Positions 9,634 through 19,913 of a stretch of 64,000 nucleotides of DNA are shown here, in pieces (positions within the stretch are counted from its first letter, which is position 1; each line of letters opens with the position of its first letter). The stretch covers positions 124,001 to 188,000 of the forward strand of contig NZ_VZOT01000005.1 of the NCBI RefSeq assembly GCF_008801935.1, given 5' to 3'. The DNA comes from Comamonas kerstersii (GTDB taxonomy: Bacteria > Pseudomonadota > Gammaproteobacteria > Burkholderiales > Burkholderiaceae_C). The notes beneath the pieces were generated by a model. It searched no databases. It was not told where the DNA came from and was given only the letters and a program-made list of their open reading frames with translations. The position numbers were made by a program, and so were the translations under genes.

Positions 9634-10104
9634 GTGAATACTTTGGACAAGTTTGACCTCGCCATCCTGGCCCATCTGCAGGCCGATGGCCGCCTGACCA
9701 ATGCCGAACTCGCGCAGCGCGTGGGCCTGTCTGCCGCGCCCTGCTGGCGGCGGGTGCGCGCGCTGGAGCAGGCAGGCTTTATCAAGGGCTACCACGCGCA
9801 CATTGACCGCCACAAGATCGGCCTGGGCGTGCTGGCCTTTGTGCGTATTGATGCAGAAATCAGCTCCGGCACACGCACCCGAGAAATGGAAGAAGCCATC
9901 CGCGCCATTCCCGAAGTCGTGTCCTGCCACTACATCAGCGGCAAGGGCATGTTTGAGCTGCAGGTCGTCGCCAGGGACCTGGAAAGCTTCTCGCACTTCA
10001 CGCGCACGGTGCTGCTGAATTTGCCGAATGTGAAAGACATGCACACCAGCTTTTCGCTGGGCGAGGTCAAGTCCAGCCTGCCACCCATACCCCGTCCGCT
10101 GTAA
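9634..10104 (+). CDS. Lrp/AsnC family transcriptional regulator
   Basis: 156 residues: an N-terminal helix-turn-helix (LDKFDLAILAHLQADGR, then NAELAQRVGLSAAPCWRRV) and a C-terminal RAM ligand-binding domain (residues about 68-145). Such proteins sense amino acids or related metabolites and usually control a neighbouring catabolic gene. The start is the GTG at 9634, five bases after AGGGG; the frame is open further upstream, but translation from there would lie inside the shared promoter. Because it is divergent from the indolepyruvate ferredoxin oxidoreductase gene, control of aromatic amino-acid breakdown is a fair inference. The ligand is unknown. Confidence 0.9.
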   Translation: MNTLDKFDLAILAHLQADGRLTNAELAQRVGLSAAPCWRRVRALEQAGFIKGYHAHIDRHKIGLGVLAFVRIDAEISSGTRTREMEEAIRAIPEVVSCHYISGKGMFELQVVARDLESFSHFTRTVLLNLPNVKDMHTSFSLGEVKSSLPPIPRPL

Positions 10105-10180
10105 GACAGGTTCACGATGCGGCCCTTGCTGACCAATGTGCGCCTGCAAGCGAACGCATAAGGCCCGACAATTTGCCGTA

Positions 10181-11842
10181 ATGACAGCCCCACACGCCAC
10201 CCCATCCTCGCCCGCCACCGGCCGCATTCTGGAAGAGCCCGACGTGCGCTCCACTGCGCCTGCGCCACCGCCGCCCTCCACCTGGTCCCCCCTGCGCACC
10301 CCCACCTTCCGTCTGCTGTGGAGCGTGACCCTGGTCGCCAATATCTGCATGTGGATGAACGATGTGGCCGCGGCGTGGATGATGACTTCGCTGACCACCT
10401 CGCCCGTGCTGGTGGCTCTGGTGCAGACCGCATCCACCCTGCCCGTGTTTCTGCTGGGTCTGCCCAGCGGGGCGCTGGCAGACATTCTGGATCGCCGCCG
10501 CTACTTCATCTTCACGCAGTTCTGGGTGGCTGTGGTCGCCGTGCTGCTGTGCGCGGCGCTGGCCTTGGATGTCATGAATGCGCCGCTGCTGCTGGCCCTC
10601 ACTTTTGCCAACGGCATTGGCATGGCCATGCGCTGGCCCGTGTTCTCGGCACTGATTCCGGAAGTCATCAGCAAACCCATGCTGCCCTCGGCCATGGCAC
10701 TCAATGCCGTGGCCATGAATGCCTCGCGCATCGTCGGCCCGCTGGTGGCTGGCGCGCTGATAGCCAGCGCTGGCACGCTGTGGGTGTTTGTGCTCAATGC
10801 CGTGCTGTCCATTGCGGCAGGCCTGCTGCTGCTGACCTGGCAGCGCACCCATGTCACCCACCCACTGGGGCGTGAGCGCCTGCCCAGCGCCATGCGCGTG
10901 GGGCTGCAGTTCATCAAGGAGTCGCCCCGCATGCGCGCCGTGATTGCGCGCACCGTGGCCTTCTTTTTCATGTCCACCGCCATCATGGCCCTGCTGCCAC
11001 TGACGGCCAAGCGCTTTGATGGCATTGGCTTTATCAGCGGCGCGGGCGTGTTCACGCTGCTGCTGGCCTCCATGGGTGCAGGCGCCATCATCGGTGCCAT
11101 GTTTTTGCCGCGCATCCGGCAGATGTTCACGGGTGAGCCCCTGGTGCTCACCGGCACGCTGCTGCAGGCAGCCTCCACCGTGGGGGTGGCGCTGGCGCCC
11201 AATCTGCCGCTGGCCGTGGTCTGCATGATGACGGCGGGCCTGTCGCTCATCTCTACCGCCAACACCCTGGGCGTAAAGGCACAGATGGCCCTGCCCAACT
11301 GGGTGCGTGCACGCGGCATGTCGGCCTATCAGATGTCCATCATGGGCGGCACAGCCATTGGCGCGGCGCTGTGGGGCAAGGTGGCCGCACTCAGCTCCGT
11401 GCCCGTGAGCCTGATCGCCGCTGCCGTCACCGGCGTGGTGTGCATGCTGATCGTGCAGCGCGTGTTTACCGACCGCCAGGCGCTGGAAGATCTCAGCCCC
11501 TCCAAGGCCTTTCAGCCACCGCGCCACAGCCAGCCGGAAGAAGGCCGCGTGGTGGTGCACATCGAATACCTCATCAACCCCGCCAAGGCCCGGCGCTTTC
11601 GCACCCTGATGCAGGAAAGCCGCCGCAGCCGCATGCGCCAGGGGGCACTGTCGTGGCGACTGCTGCACAGCATGGAGCGGCCTGAGCGCTACATCGAGGA
11701 AATCGTCGATGAATCCTGGGTCGAGCACCTGCGCCGCTTTGACCGCATCACCGCATCCGACGTGGCCCTGCGCGAGCGCAAGCTGGCCTTCCATGTGGCC
11801 GATACACCGCCGCGCGTAACGCGCTTCTTTGAAACAGACTAA
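10181..11842 (+). CDS. MFS exporter (MFS_3 / EntS-like) with C-terminal soluble domain
   Basis: A 553-residue major facilitator. About twelve hydrophobic spans occupy residues 40-430, with the MFS loop-2 pattern GLPSGALADILDRRRY near 97-112, typical of the enterobactin-exporter-like MFS_3 family. The last 110 residues (from RVVVHIEYLINPAKA) are soluble and resemble an antibiotic-biosynthesis-monooxygenase-like domain often seen at the end of these transporters. I chose the ATG at 10181; a start 15 codons upstream gives a Lys/Arg-rich leader that is less likely. The substrate is unknown, and no siderophore genes are nearby. Confidence 0.85.
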   Translation: MTAPHATPSSPATGRILEEPDVRSTAPAPPPPSTWSPLRTPTFRLLWSVTLVANICMWMNDVAAAWMMTSLTTSPVLVALVQTASTLPVFLLGLPSGALADILDRRRYFIFTQFWVAVVAVLLCAALALDVMNAPLLLALTFANGIGMAMRWPVFSALIPEVISKPMLPSAMALNAVAMNASRIVGPLVAGALIASAGTLWVFVLNAVLSIAAGLLLLTWQRTHVTHPLGRERLPSAMRVGLQFIKESPRMRAVIARTVAFFFMSTAIMALLPLTAKRFDGIGFISGAGVFTLLLASMGAGAIIGAMFLPRIRQMFTGEPLVLTGTLLQAASTVGVALAPNLPLAVVCMMTAGLSLISTANTLGVKAQMALPNWVRARGMSAYQMSIMGGTAIGAALWGKVAALSSVPVSLIAAAVTGVVCMLIVQRVFTDRQALEDLSPSKAFQPPRHSQPEEGRVVVHIEYLINPAKARRFRTLMQESRRSRMRQGALSWRLLHSMERPERYIEEIVDESWVEHLRRFDRITASDVALRERKLAFHVADTPPRVTRFFETD

Positions 11843-11845
11843 AAA

Positions 11846-11932
11846 ACATAGCTGCCAGCGCTTGTAAATACTGGGTTTCAGAATCTTTTATATCTGAAAT
11901 CCTTATCTTTCAAGCGCAAGCAGCTATTTTTA
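11846..11932. repeat. Long-form intergenic repeat, copy 1
   Basis: About 87 bp bounded by CATAGCTGCCAGCGCTTG on the left and CAAGCGCAAGCAGCTATTTTT on the right, which are imperfect inverted repeats. An inner GGTTTCAG / CTGAAATCC stem completes the fold. The same architecture recurs at 20927, 38811 and 43328, and in a decayed form at 17328. It can act as a transcription terminator, because the right arm ends in a T-run. Confidence 0.75.
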
Positions 11933-12046
11933 TGGGAGTAACAGGCAAACAGCCTGCTTCGCAGCAACGCTGACATACCCGTGCTATCCGTAACTTCCAC
12001 ATGCACAAGTTCATGCACAAAGCTTTGACTTGTGTTCAAATCGCCC

Positions 12047-12184
12047 ACTTCAAAGGGGAGTAGCTCCCCGCCGGGTGTGCAAATGCAGCCACATTCCGGC
12101 GGATTGGCAAGTCGTCAGTACGAAACCGTGGTTTCCGGCTTGCCAGGCATGATCAGCGATCGTGCGGGCAAGACCTTTGGGAGA
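12047..12184 (+). ncRNA. yybP-ykoY (manganese) riboswitch aptamer
   Basis: This leader lies upstream of a TerC-family gene, the classic target of the yybP-ykoY class (for example the Alx leader). Visible hallmarks are GGGGAGTAGC at the 5' side, GTCGTCAGTACG in the second conserved loop, and CTTTGGGAGAC at the 3' side. Base pairing supports it: P1 is CAAAGG (12051-12056) with CCTTTG (12174-12179), and an inner helix is GGCAAG (12106-12111) with CTTGCC (12139-12144). The class binds Mn2+ and turns on export genes. Bases 12185-12326 would be the expression platform; I do not see a clear terminator there, so control may be at the ribosome-binding site. Confidence 0.88.
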
Positions 12185-12326
12185 CTGTTTACACGTGCTC
12201 CCTCAGGAAGCTCCCACGGCATCCAGGCTTTGTCCTTCATCGCCCAAGACTTCTCCCAGGTGAACACGCGTAAAGTATCTGCTGCAGGCGCCTGAGCGCA
12301 TCCGCAGTTTTTAACCGAGGTTTCAC

Positions 12327-13091
12327 ATGGATTTCGACTTTCTCACCCATGCCCCATTCTGGATTGCTCTGGGGCAAATCATCATCATCGACATCTTGCT
12401 GGGCGGCGACAACGCTGTGGTGATTGCGCTGGCCTGCCGCAAACTGCCTCCTGAGCAGCGTCGCAAGGGCATCATCTACGGCACCGCCGGTGCCATCATC
12501 CTGCGCGTCATCCTGATTGCCTTTGCCATGACACTACTGGCGCTGCCTGCGCTCAAGCTGGTGGGTGCACTGCTGCTGGTGTGGATTGGTATCAAGCTGA
12601 TTGCCCCTGATGAAGAAGGCCACGACAACATCCAGGGCAGCGACAAGCTGTTTGCCGCCATCAAGACCATCATCGTGGCTGACCTGGTCATGTCCGTGGA
12701 CAACGTGATCGCCATTGCTGGCGCCGCGCAAAGCTCGGGCGACCACCAGCTGCTGCTGGTAACACTGGGCCTGCTGATCTCTATCCCCATCATCGTCTGG
12801 GGCTCGCAGCTGGTCATCACGCTGATGGAACGCTTCCCCATCATCATCGTGGGCGGCGGCATGCTGCTGGGCTGGATTGCGGGCGGCATGCTGGTCTCCG
12901 ATCCGCTGTTCGTGAACCCCGACAAGTGGACCTGGGCGCCCAAGCTGCTGGCTGCGGATGAAAATGGCCACGCCATCTTCAACGCCTCCATGCCTATCTA
13001 CTGGGCTGCCCACATCGGTGGCGCACTGCTGGTGCTGGTGCTGGGCAAGATGGTTGCTGCCAAAAAAGCCAAGGCTGGCGCTGCCCACTAA
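12327..13091 (+). CDS. TerC-family integral membrane protein, probable Mn2+ exporter
   Basis: 254 residues with about seven to eight membrane spans. TerC hallmarks are acidic residues within spans: IIIDILLGGDNAVVIALACR near 19-38 and VADLVMSVDNVIAIAGAA near 118-135. Family members (Alx, MntP-linked TerC, YkoY) export manganese, in some cases to metallate secreted proteins. The ribosome-binding site GAGG lies 6 bp before ATG. A yybP-ykoY riboswitch precedes it, so expression should rise with Mn2+. The substrate call rests on the family and the riboswitch, not on transport data. Confidence 0.92.
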   Translation: MDFDFLTHAPFWIALGQIIIIDILLGGDNAVVIALACRKLPPEQRRKGIIYGTAGAIILRVILIAFAMTLLALPALKLVGALLLVWIGIKLIAPDEEGHDNIQGSDKLFAAIKTIIVADLVMSVDNVIAIAGAAQSSGDHQLLLVTLGLLISIPIIVWGSQLVITLMERFPIIIVGGGMLLGWIAGGMLVSDPLFVNPDKWTWAPKLLAADENGHAIFNASMPIYWAAHIGGALLVLVLGKMVAAKKAKAGAAH

Positions 13092-13102
13092 GCCCTGAAC
13101 AG

Positions 13103-13159
13103 GCCCCGGACCACAGCCCGGCTGCGATATGCTGAGCGCTGTGCCCCCGGGGCTTTTTT
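13103..13159 (+). terminator. Terminator after the TerC gene
   Basis: GCCCCGG (13103-13109) pairs with CCGGGGC (13147-13153), followed by T6. The loop is long and may hold a second small helix. Confidence 0.6.
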
Positions 13160-13230
13160 ATTCACACTCAGCCGCCCACACCCCCGAGTAACGAGCGGCG
13201 CTGATGAGACTGATTGCTGGAAAAGGAACC

Positions 13231-13680
13231 GTGCAAACTTACATCGCCTACGTAGACGACGCGGAGTACGCGCAGCAGCTGCTGCGCAGCATGCTGCTTT
13301 GCGCACATGGACAGGACGCACACTGGGTGCTGGTCGCCTGTGCCCCACGTATTACGCATCGCGTTAGCAAGTTTGTGAGCAATCGCTCTCGCGAAAACTG
13401 GCGCAATAAATGGGCAGACCGCCTGTTCCAGTCCTGCCTGCCCGTCTTTCAGGCACAGGGCGTGCAGGTCACGCCCATGCTGGCCAAGGCCCCCTTGCCA
13501 GAGCTGCTCGAAAGCCTGCTGGCTGAGCACGGCAGCAGCGCGCAAGTCATCGACATGCGCCGCCCCAAGGATGCGGTGTCGGCCCAGACCTCCACCCCTG
13601 TTCTGCGCAAGCTGGCTGGCACGCTGACCAGCCTCGGCGCATGCTGGACGGTGCTGGTCAGCGACGTGCTTGCAGCCTGA
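13231..13680 (+). CDS. Conserved hypothetical protein (universal-stress-like fold possible)
   Basis: About 149 residues starting at GTG 13231, with AAGGA just upstream; an alternative ATG at 13204 adds nine residues but lacks a site. The protein opens with a short beta strand (MQTYIAYVDD), followed by a helix and a second strand (HWVLVACAPRI). It has a later segment GVQVTPMLAKAPLPELLESLLAE and a C-terminal hydrophobic stretch. The alternating strand-helix pattern and length resemble a universal-stress/nucleotide-binding fold, but no GxxG-S/T motif is evident, so I leave the function open. It sits alone between two terminators. Confidence 0.6.
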   Translation: MQTYIAYVDDAEYAQQLLRSMLLCAHGQDAHWVLVACAPRITHRVSKFVSNRSRENWRNKWADRLFQSCLPVFQAQGVQVTPMLAKAPLPELLESLLAEHGSSAQVIDMRRPKDAVSAQTSTPVLRKLAGTLTSLGACWTVLVSDVLAA

Positions 13681-13718
13681 TGGGCCTGTGCCAGGTCTTT
13701 CAGACTCCCTACCAGATC

Positions 13719-13741
13719 AAGGGCCTTCTCGGCCCTTTTTC
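13719..13741 (+). terminator. Rho-independent terminator
   Basis: AAGGGCC-TTCTC-GGCCCTT followed by TTT, 38 bp after the stop of the preceding hypothetical gene and just before the next gene. Confidence 0.85.
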
Positions 13742-13767
13742 TTTGTCTGCGCGTTATGCTGGCAGCC

Positions 13768-14118
13768 ATGAAACTCATGCTGAAATGGTTGCTCAGCGCT
13801 GGTGCGCTGCTCTTGGTTGCCGCAGTATTCAGCGGTGTACAGGTACAAAGCTATGGCTCGGCCCTGCTGGCGGCGCTGGTCATCGGCCTGCTCAATGCCC
13901 TGGTGCGGCCCGTGCTGGTGATTCTGACCTTGCCGGTCACGCTCATCACCGTGGGCCTGTTCCTGTTTGTGATCAACGGCCTCATGCTCTGGGCGGCGTC
14001 CAGCATGCTCTCCGGTTTTCACGTCACAGGCTTCTGGGCCGCCGTCTGGGGCTCCATGCTGTATTCGCTGCTGGGCCTGGCCATTGAATCACTTCTGGCG
14101 CGTCTGTTCCCGCAGTAA
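13768..14118 (+). CDS. Phage-holin-family (superfamily IV, DUF360-like) membrane protein
   Basis: 116 residues with four hydrophobic spans and the family pattern LLNALVRPVLVILTLPVTLITVGLF. Despite the family name these are widespread chromosomal membrane proteins of unknown role; no lysis genes are nearby. I prefer the ATG at 13768 (MKLMLKWLL) because homologues start there; the frame also allows ATG 13756. Neither has a good ribosome-binding site. The 3' end overlaps the convergent M48 protease gene by 30 bp. Confidence 0.75.
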   Translation: MKLMLKWLLSAGALLLVAAVFSGVQVQSYGSALLAALVIGLLNALVRPVLVILTLPVTLITVGLFLFVINGLMLWAASSMLSGFHVTGFWAAVWGSMLYSLLGLAIESLLARLFPQ

Positions 14119-15645
14119 TTCCTGCACGGCACGCAGCCGCGTGTCGATGATGGAGGCCTCGATATAGTCGCCCTGGCCGCGCTGTGCCAGGTCTTGCGCG
14201 GCCTTGAAGCGGTCTACGGCCCCCGCGTAGTCGTAATGCGCCACGCGTGCCTCGGCCTCGGCGCGGATGGCGCGCAAATCCTCGCGCTGTGCATACCAGG
14301 CCTGTGCCAGCAGACGCCACGCCGCCGCATCGTGCGGATGCACGGCCACCCAGGTCTGCAGCCGGTCACTGACGACGGCAGGCTGGCCCAGCGCCAGCAG
14401 GGCGCGGCTGCCCAGCAGCATGGCCGGGCGTGGCAAGTCACCGCGCAAGTCTGCATGGCCCAGCAATTGCAGCGCAGCCTGCGGCTGCTTGTCCTCCAGC
14501 TCCAGCTCCGCCCCCAGCCATTGCACCTGCTGGATGCCGGCCTTGTCGCCAGAGGGCTGCACCAGCGCATCCAGCCTGCTCCAGAGCGCACGTGCAGCGC
14601 GCCAGTCCTTGAGCTGCATCTGGCTGAGCACGGCCACATACAGCGCGGCCGCCTGCTCCCGCGCATTGCGCTGGGCAAATTCCGGCATGTCCGGCAGCTT
14701 GACCCACTGGCGCAGGGTATCAACGCCGGGGCGGCTGAGCACGCGTGCACGCCCCGCCATCAGCGCATGCTCCAGCGTGGGCTGGGGCGGCTGGTTCTTG
14801 CCCTGGGGCACGCGGCTGTGCATGTCGGCAATACGCTCGGTGGTCAGCGGGTGGGTGCGCAGATAGGGCCAGCTGCCGTTGTCATTCAGGCGGCTGGCGT
14901 GCTGCAGCTTTTCAAACATGCTCACGGCGCCCTGCGGTGCAAAACCTGCGGGCTCCAGCAAGGTGTAGCCAATGCGGTCGGCCTCGCGCTCCATGTCACG
15001 CGAAAAGCCCAGCTGGTTCTGAATCGTGGCCGCCTGCCCGCCCACAATCAGGGCATTGGCCGCATCCGGGCTCTTGCTGGCCGCCAGCGCGCCCAGCACC
15101 ATGCTGGCAATCATGATGGGCATGTTCTTCTTCTCCTGCCCGAACATGCGCGCAATGTGGCGCTGCGTCACGTGCGTGAGCTCGTGGGCCATCACCGTGG
15201 CCAGCTCATCGCTGCTGCTCACCGCACCAATCAGCCCCAGATGCACCCCCAGATAGCCACCGGGCAGGGCAAAGGCGTTAATGCTCTTGTCACGGCCCAG
15301 CAAAATCTCCCAGGCAAAGCGCTCGCTGATTTCCTCCGACAGATTGCCGCGCTCACGCGCCGCTTTCACCAGCGGCTCCCAGACGCTGAGCACATAGGCA
15401 TGCAGCTGCGGGTCGTCGATATAGTCCGGGTCGCGGTAGAGCGAGGCAATGATGCTGTCGCCCAGCCTGCGCTCTTCGCTGGCCGTCAGGTCTGCGCCAT
15501 CGCCCATGCTGGGCAGGGCCAGCTGGGCCTGTGCACCAGCCATATAGCCCACACCGGGCAGACACAGCACCGCAGCCAGCAAGGCACTGCGCAGCGGCGA
15601 AAGGGCGAAGGAAAATGGCTTCATGGCAATAGCGGGCAAAGGCAC
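14089..15645 (-). CDS. M48 family metalloprotease with TPR-like tail (BepA/YfgC type)
   Basis: Periplasmic zinc protease and chaperone family involved in outer-membrane protein quality control. The 518 residues include a signal peptide (up to GYMAGAQA, about residue 40), an M48 core with the zinc motif HELTH, and an Ala/Leu-rich helical-repeat tail from about residue 300. The start is taken as GTG 15645, because GAGGG lies four bases upstream; the ATG seven codons later has no such site. It converges on the holin-family gene, with the last 30 bp shared. Confidence 0.88.
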   Translation of the reverse strand: MPLPAIAMKPFSFALSPLRSALLAAVLCLPGVGYMAGAQAQLALPSMGDGADLTASEERRLGDSIIASLYRDPDYIDDPQLHAYVLSVWEPLVKAARERGNLSEEISERFAWEILLGRDKSINAFALPGGYLGVHLGLIGAVSSSDELATVMAHELTHVTQRHIARMFGQEKKNMPIMIASMVLGALAASKSPDAANALIVGGQAATIQNQLGFSRDMEREADRIGYTLLEPAGFAPQGAVSMFEKLQHASRLNDNGSWPYLRTHPLTTERIADMHSRVPQGKNQPPQPTLEHALMAGRARVLSRPGVDTLRQWVKLPDMPEFAQRNAREQAAALYVAVLSQMQLKDWRAARALWSRLDALVQPSGDKAGIQQVQWLGAELELEDKQPQAALQLLGHADLRGDLPRPAMLLGSRALLALGQPAVVSDRLQTWVAVHPHDAAAWRLLAQAWYAQREDLRAIRAEAEARVAHYDYAGAVDRFKAAQDLAQRGQGDYIEASIIDTRLRAVQELLREQTRQK

Positions 15646-15772
15646 AAGGCCCTCTGTGACAAGAACAGACTCTTATGATGCCTGCATTGCGCCCATGTTC
15701 CCAGCTTTACATGCCATACGCAAAGCTGTCTGACATCTGCGCCCCCCTGTAGCGAACGACACAGAATCAAAG

Positions 15773-16258
15773 ATGAGCGAACACCACCTCCCCAACGACG
15801 GACTGACCCACTTTGACGCCCACGGCCAGGCGCATATGGTGGACGTAGGCGCCAAGCAGCCCACCCACCGCGTGGCCGTGGCCGAAGGCCGCATCGTCAT
15901 GCAGCCCGCAACCCTGGACATCATCCAGAAAGGCACGGCCAAGAAGGGCGATGTGCTGGGCATTGCACGCATTGCCGGCATCATGGCCGCCAAGCAGACC
16001 AGCAACCTGATTCCGCTGTGCCACCCCCTGGCACTGACCCGCGTGGCCGTGGATTTTGAATTGCTGCCTGAAGCGCATGCCGTGCGCTGTGAAGCCACCG
16101 TGGAAACCTATGGCAAAACCGGCGTGGAAATGGAAGCGCTGACCGCCGTGCAAATTGCCTTGTTGACGATTTATGACATGTGCAAGGCGGTGGATAAGAC
16201 CATGGTCATGCAAGGCGTGCAGGTACTGGAAAAGCGTGGAGGAAAATCCGGTGACTGA
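15773..16258 (+). CDS. moaC: Cyclic pyranopterin monophosphate synthase MoaC
   Basis: MoaC converts the MoaA product into cyclic pyranopterin monophosphate, an early step of molybdenum-cofactor synthesis. 161 residues is the usual length. Diagnostic segments are [36 protein letters not shown] and [13 protein letters not shown] followed by DMCKAVDK. No other moa genes are nearby, so it is a lone locus here. It is divergent from the M48 protease gene across 127 bp. Confidence 0.97.
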   Translation: MSEHHLPNDGLTHFDAHGQAHMVDVGAKQPTHRVAVAEGRIVMQPATLDIIQKGTAKKGDVLGIARIAGIMAAKQTSNLIPLCHPLALTRVAVDFELLPEAHAVRCEATVETYGKTGVEMEALTAVQIALLTIYDMCKAVDKTMVMQGVQVLEKRGGKSGD

Positions 16259-16612
16259 ATGATGTACAGATATTATTTGAGAAAATAATTTAAAATGATT
16301 TTTATCAAATTTAATTAAATTTTATATTTTTAAAAAACCTCTCCATAAGCTTCGAAAAACTAGATTTTCACACTCATTATTTATAATAAATCACGCAATT
16401 TTTCTCAATTTTTTGTACACTTGTAATGGGGTTTCATACATCCAATTCCGACGAATTGTGGCTGTTTGCAATAAAACAGCCAATCCAAGCCTTTCGAGCA
16501 CTTAAAAGCAAGATGCCCGCGAAATGCGGGCATCTTGAGCGGCCAAGGCACGTAATAACCTCATGCTCGTTCAAGCACTATCACGCTTGAAATTGATTTA
16601 TGCTGAAGTTCC
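16259..16612. other. AT-rich gene-free spacer between moaC and pilin
   Basis: About 350 bp, strikingly A/T-rich from 16259 to 16440, with no plausible gene. It holds a GGCTGTTT / AAACAGCC hairpin (16460-16481) and the pilin terminator. Composition differs sharply from the flanking moaC, matching the low-GC pilin next door. Confidence 0.7.
16510..16536 (-). terminator. Terminator of the pilin gene
   Basis: An 11-bp perfect stem AAGATGCCCGC / GCGGGCATCTT with a five-base loop; on the minus strand it is followed by GCTTTTAA. It lies about 75 bp after the pilin stop. Confidence 0.75.
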
Positions 16613-17149
<537 letters not shown>

Positions 17150-17159
17150 TCATCCATAG

Positions 17160-17175
17160 AGCAAATCACGTGCCA
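17160..17175 (-). promoter_or_regulatory. Sigma-54 promoter of the pilin gene
   Basis: On the minus strand TGGCACGTGATTTGCT matches the -24/-12 consensus TGGCACG-N4-TTGCW at every position. It lies 44 bp upstream of the pilin start, placing transcription start near 17149. Control by the PilS/PilR pair is inferred from the family. Confidence 0.9.
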
Positions 17176-17327
17176 GCGAATTCCTACGTACCAACCCCGG
17201 GGAATTGCAAACTTTGGTTGCAAACGGGCGTGGAATGTAATTTTCTACATGACTTGTATCAAGCGGCATAACACTTTTGTCATTCACTGGATTTCCGCCA
17301 CCTCATATGCATAAGCTCTATTTTCAG

Positions 17328-17410
17328 GAGCTAATTGCGCTTGATATACGGTGCTTTGCAATATAAATAATTTGGAAACCAAGAAATAACCGGCGCAAGC
17401 AGCTATAGCT
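17328..17410. repeat. Decayed long-form intergenic repeat
   Basis: GAGCTAATTGCGCTTGATAT on the left and CCGGCGCAAGCAGCTATA on the right have the same order and spacing as the long-form repeat ends, with many changes in the middle. It sits between the pilin promoter and the sucCD terminator. Confidence 0.5.
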
Positions 17411-17426
17411 TTGAAAGCAGCAACCA

Positions 17427-17454
17427 AAAAGCCAGCCTCTTGAGGCTGGCTTTT
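17427..17454. terminator. Terminator of sucCD
   Basis: GCCAGCCT / AGGCTGGC stem with a CTTG loop, an A-run on one side and T4 on the other, so it works on the minus strand after sucD and possibly both ways. Confidence 0.85.
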
Positions 17455-17498
17455 GGCTTGATGCCCGCAGCAGCTAACTACGGGCTGGCTGAGAGGGC

Positions 17499-18401
17499 TT
17501 AGGCCTTCTTCAGCAGGCCTTGCAGCAGGCGGCCCATTTCGGAGGGGTTGCGGGTGATGGTGAAACCGCACTCTTCCATGATGGCCAGCTTGGCGTCGGC
17601 CGTGTCAGCGCCGCCGGAGATCAGCGCGCCAGCGTGGCCCATGCGCTTGCCGGGAGGGGCGGTCACACCGGCGATAAAGCCCACCACGGGCTTTGTCATG
17701 TGTTCCTTGCACCAGCGGGCGGCTTCGGCTTCGTCGGGGCCGCCGATTTCGCCGATCATGATCACGGCATCGGTGTCGGGGTCGTCGTTGAAGGCCTTCA
17801 TCACGTCGATGTGCTTCAGACCGTTGATGGGGTCACCACCAATACCGACGGCGGTGGACTGGCCAATGCCCAGTTCGGTCAGCTGCGCCACGGCTTCGTA
17901 GGTCAGCGTGCCGGAGCGGGACACCACGCCCACGCGGCCCTTCTTGTGGATGTGGCCGGGCATGATGCCGATCTTGATTTCGTCTGGCGTGATCAGGCCG
18001 GGGCAGTTGGGGCCCAGCAGCAGGGTCTTCTTGCCGCCCGCGGCTTCCTTGGCCTTCATCTTGTTGCGCACTTCCAGCATGTCGCGCACGGGGATGCCTT
18101 CGGTGATGCAGATGGCCAGGTCCAGATCGGCTTCCACGGCTTCCCAGATGGCGGCAGCGGCGCCTGCGGGGGGCACGTAGATCACGGAGACGGTGGCGCC
18201 GGTTTCCTTGGCTGCGTCCTTGACGGAGCCGTAGATGGGGATGTCAAAAATGCGCTCGCCCGCCTTCTTGGGGTTCACACCGGCGACGAAGCAGTTCTTG
18301 CCGTTGGCGTATTCCTGGCACTTTTCGGTGTGGAATTGACCGGTCTTGCCGGTAATGCCCTGGGTGATGACTTTGGTGTCTTTGTTGATAAAGATCGACA
18401 T
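17499..18401 (-). CDS. sucD: Succinate--CoA ligase subunit alpha
   Basis: The alpha subunit binds CoA and carries the phosphohistidine intermediate in succinyl-CoA + NDP + Pi to succinate + CoA + NTP (TCA cycle). 300 residues. The N-terminal CoA-binding Rossmann domain has [16 protein letters not shown]. The mid-region holds [20 protein letters not shown], and the active His lies in [12 protein letters not shown] near residue 247. It begins 21 bp after sucC, so both genes share one transcript ending at the hairpin at 17427. Confidence 0.97.
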   Translation of the reverse strand: MSIFINKDTKVITQGITGKTGQFHTEKCQEYANGKNCFVAGVNPKKAGERIFDIPIYGSVKDAAKETGATVSVIYVPPAGAAAAIWEAVEADLDLAICITEGIPVRDMLEVRNKMKAKEAAGGKKTLLLGPNCPGLITPDEIKIGIMPGHIHKKGRVGVVSRSGTLTYEAVAQLTELGIGQSTAVGIGGDPINGLKHIDVMKAFNDDPDTDAVIMIGEIGGPDEAEAARWCKEHMTKPVVGFIAGVTAPPGKRMGHAGALISGGADTADAKLAIMEECGFTITRNPSEMGRLLQGLLKKA

Positions 18402-18422
18402 GTTTTTATCTCCGGGGGCGTT

Positions 18423-19583
<1,161 letters not shown>

Positions 19584-19913
19584 GAGTCTTGTCTCTCTGA
19601 AACGGAGGAAAAATGCCCGTTTTCCTGCTGCCTGGGCATGCGGAGCCGGGCTCGTATGACATGGCAATCGGCGAATGTACCATGCTGACAAGTCGGCAAA
19701 AAGTGCTTTGTTTCACGGGATATACGTATTGGCATACGTAGATCAAGCCGCACCAAGGCTGGCCCGGAAGGCCACAAACGCCCCCTGAAAAACGGCAGGA
19801 GCCGCAGTTTTTGCGCTGCACCCCGCCCGCAGCAGCGACAATCCGTTTATTTGATGGCGTCGCAATTGCGGCATGAACCTACGATGCGCCAAGAAGCGCG
19901 GGAGCATTGAACA
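19584..19913. other. Divergent promoter region of sucCD and argC
   Basis: 330 bp without a credible gene. It contains TACGTA-N6-TACGTA (19723-19740), a symmetric pair of 6-bp palindromes that could be an operator, and TGTTTCACGGGATATA (19709-19724), a 13/16 match to parS that I do not trust. GGGAG lies before the argC start. Confidence 0.5.

Noticed and set aside
12032..12295. Open frame of 87 codons over the TerC leader
   Set aside because: It overlaps the riboswitch aptamer, has no ribosome-binding site and an odd composition.
13768..14118. Prophage remnant suggested by the holin-family gene
   Set aside because: No endolysin, structural or integrase gene nearby; this family is common on chromosomes.
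19709..19724. TGTTTCACGGGATATA as a parS site
   Set aside because: Three mismatches including the symmetric half; not a palindrome.
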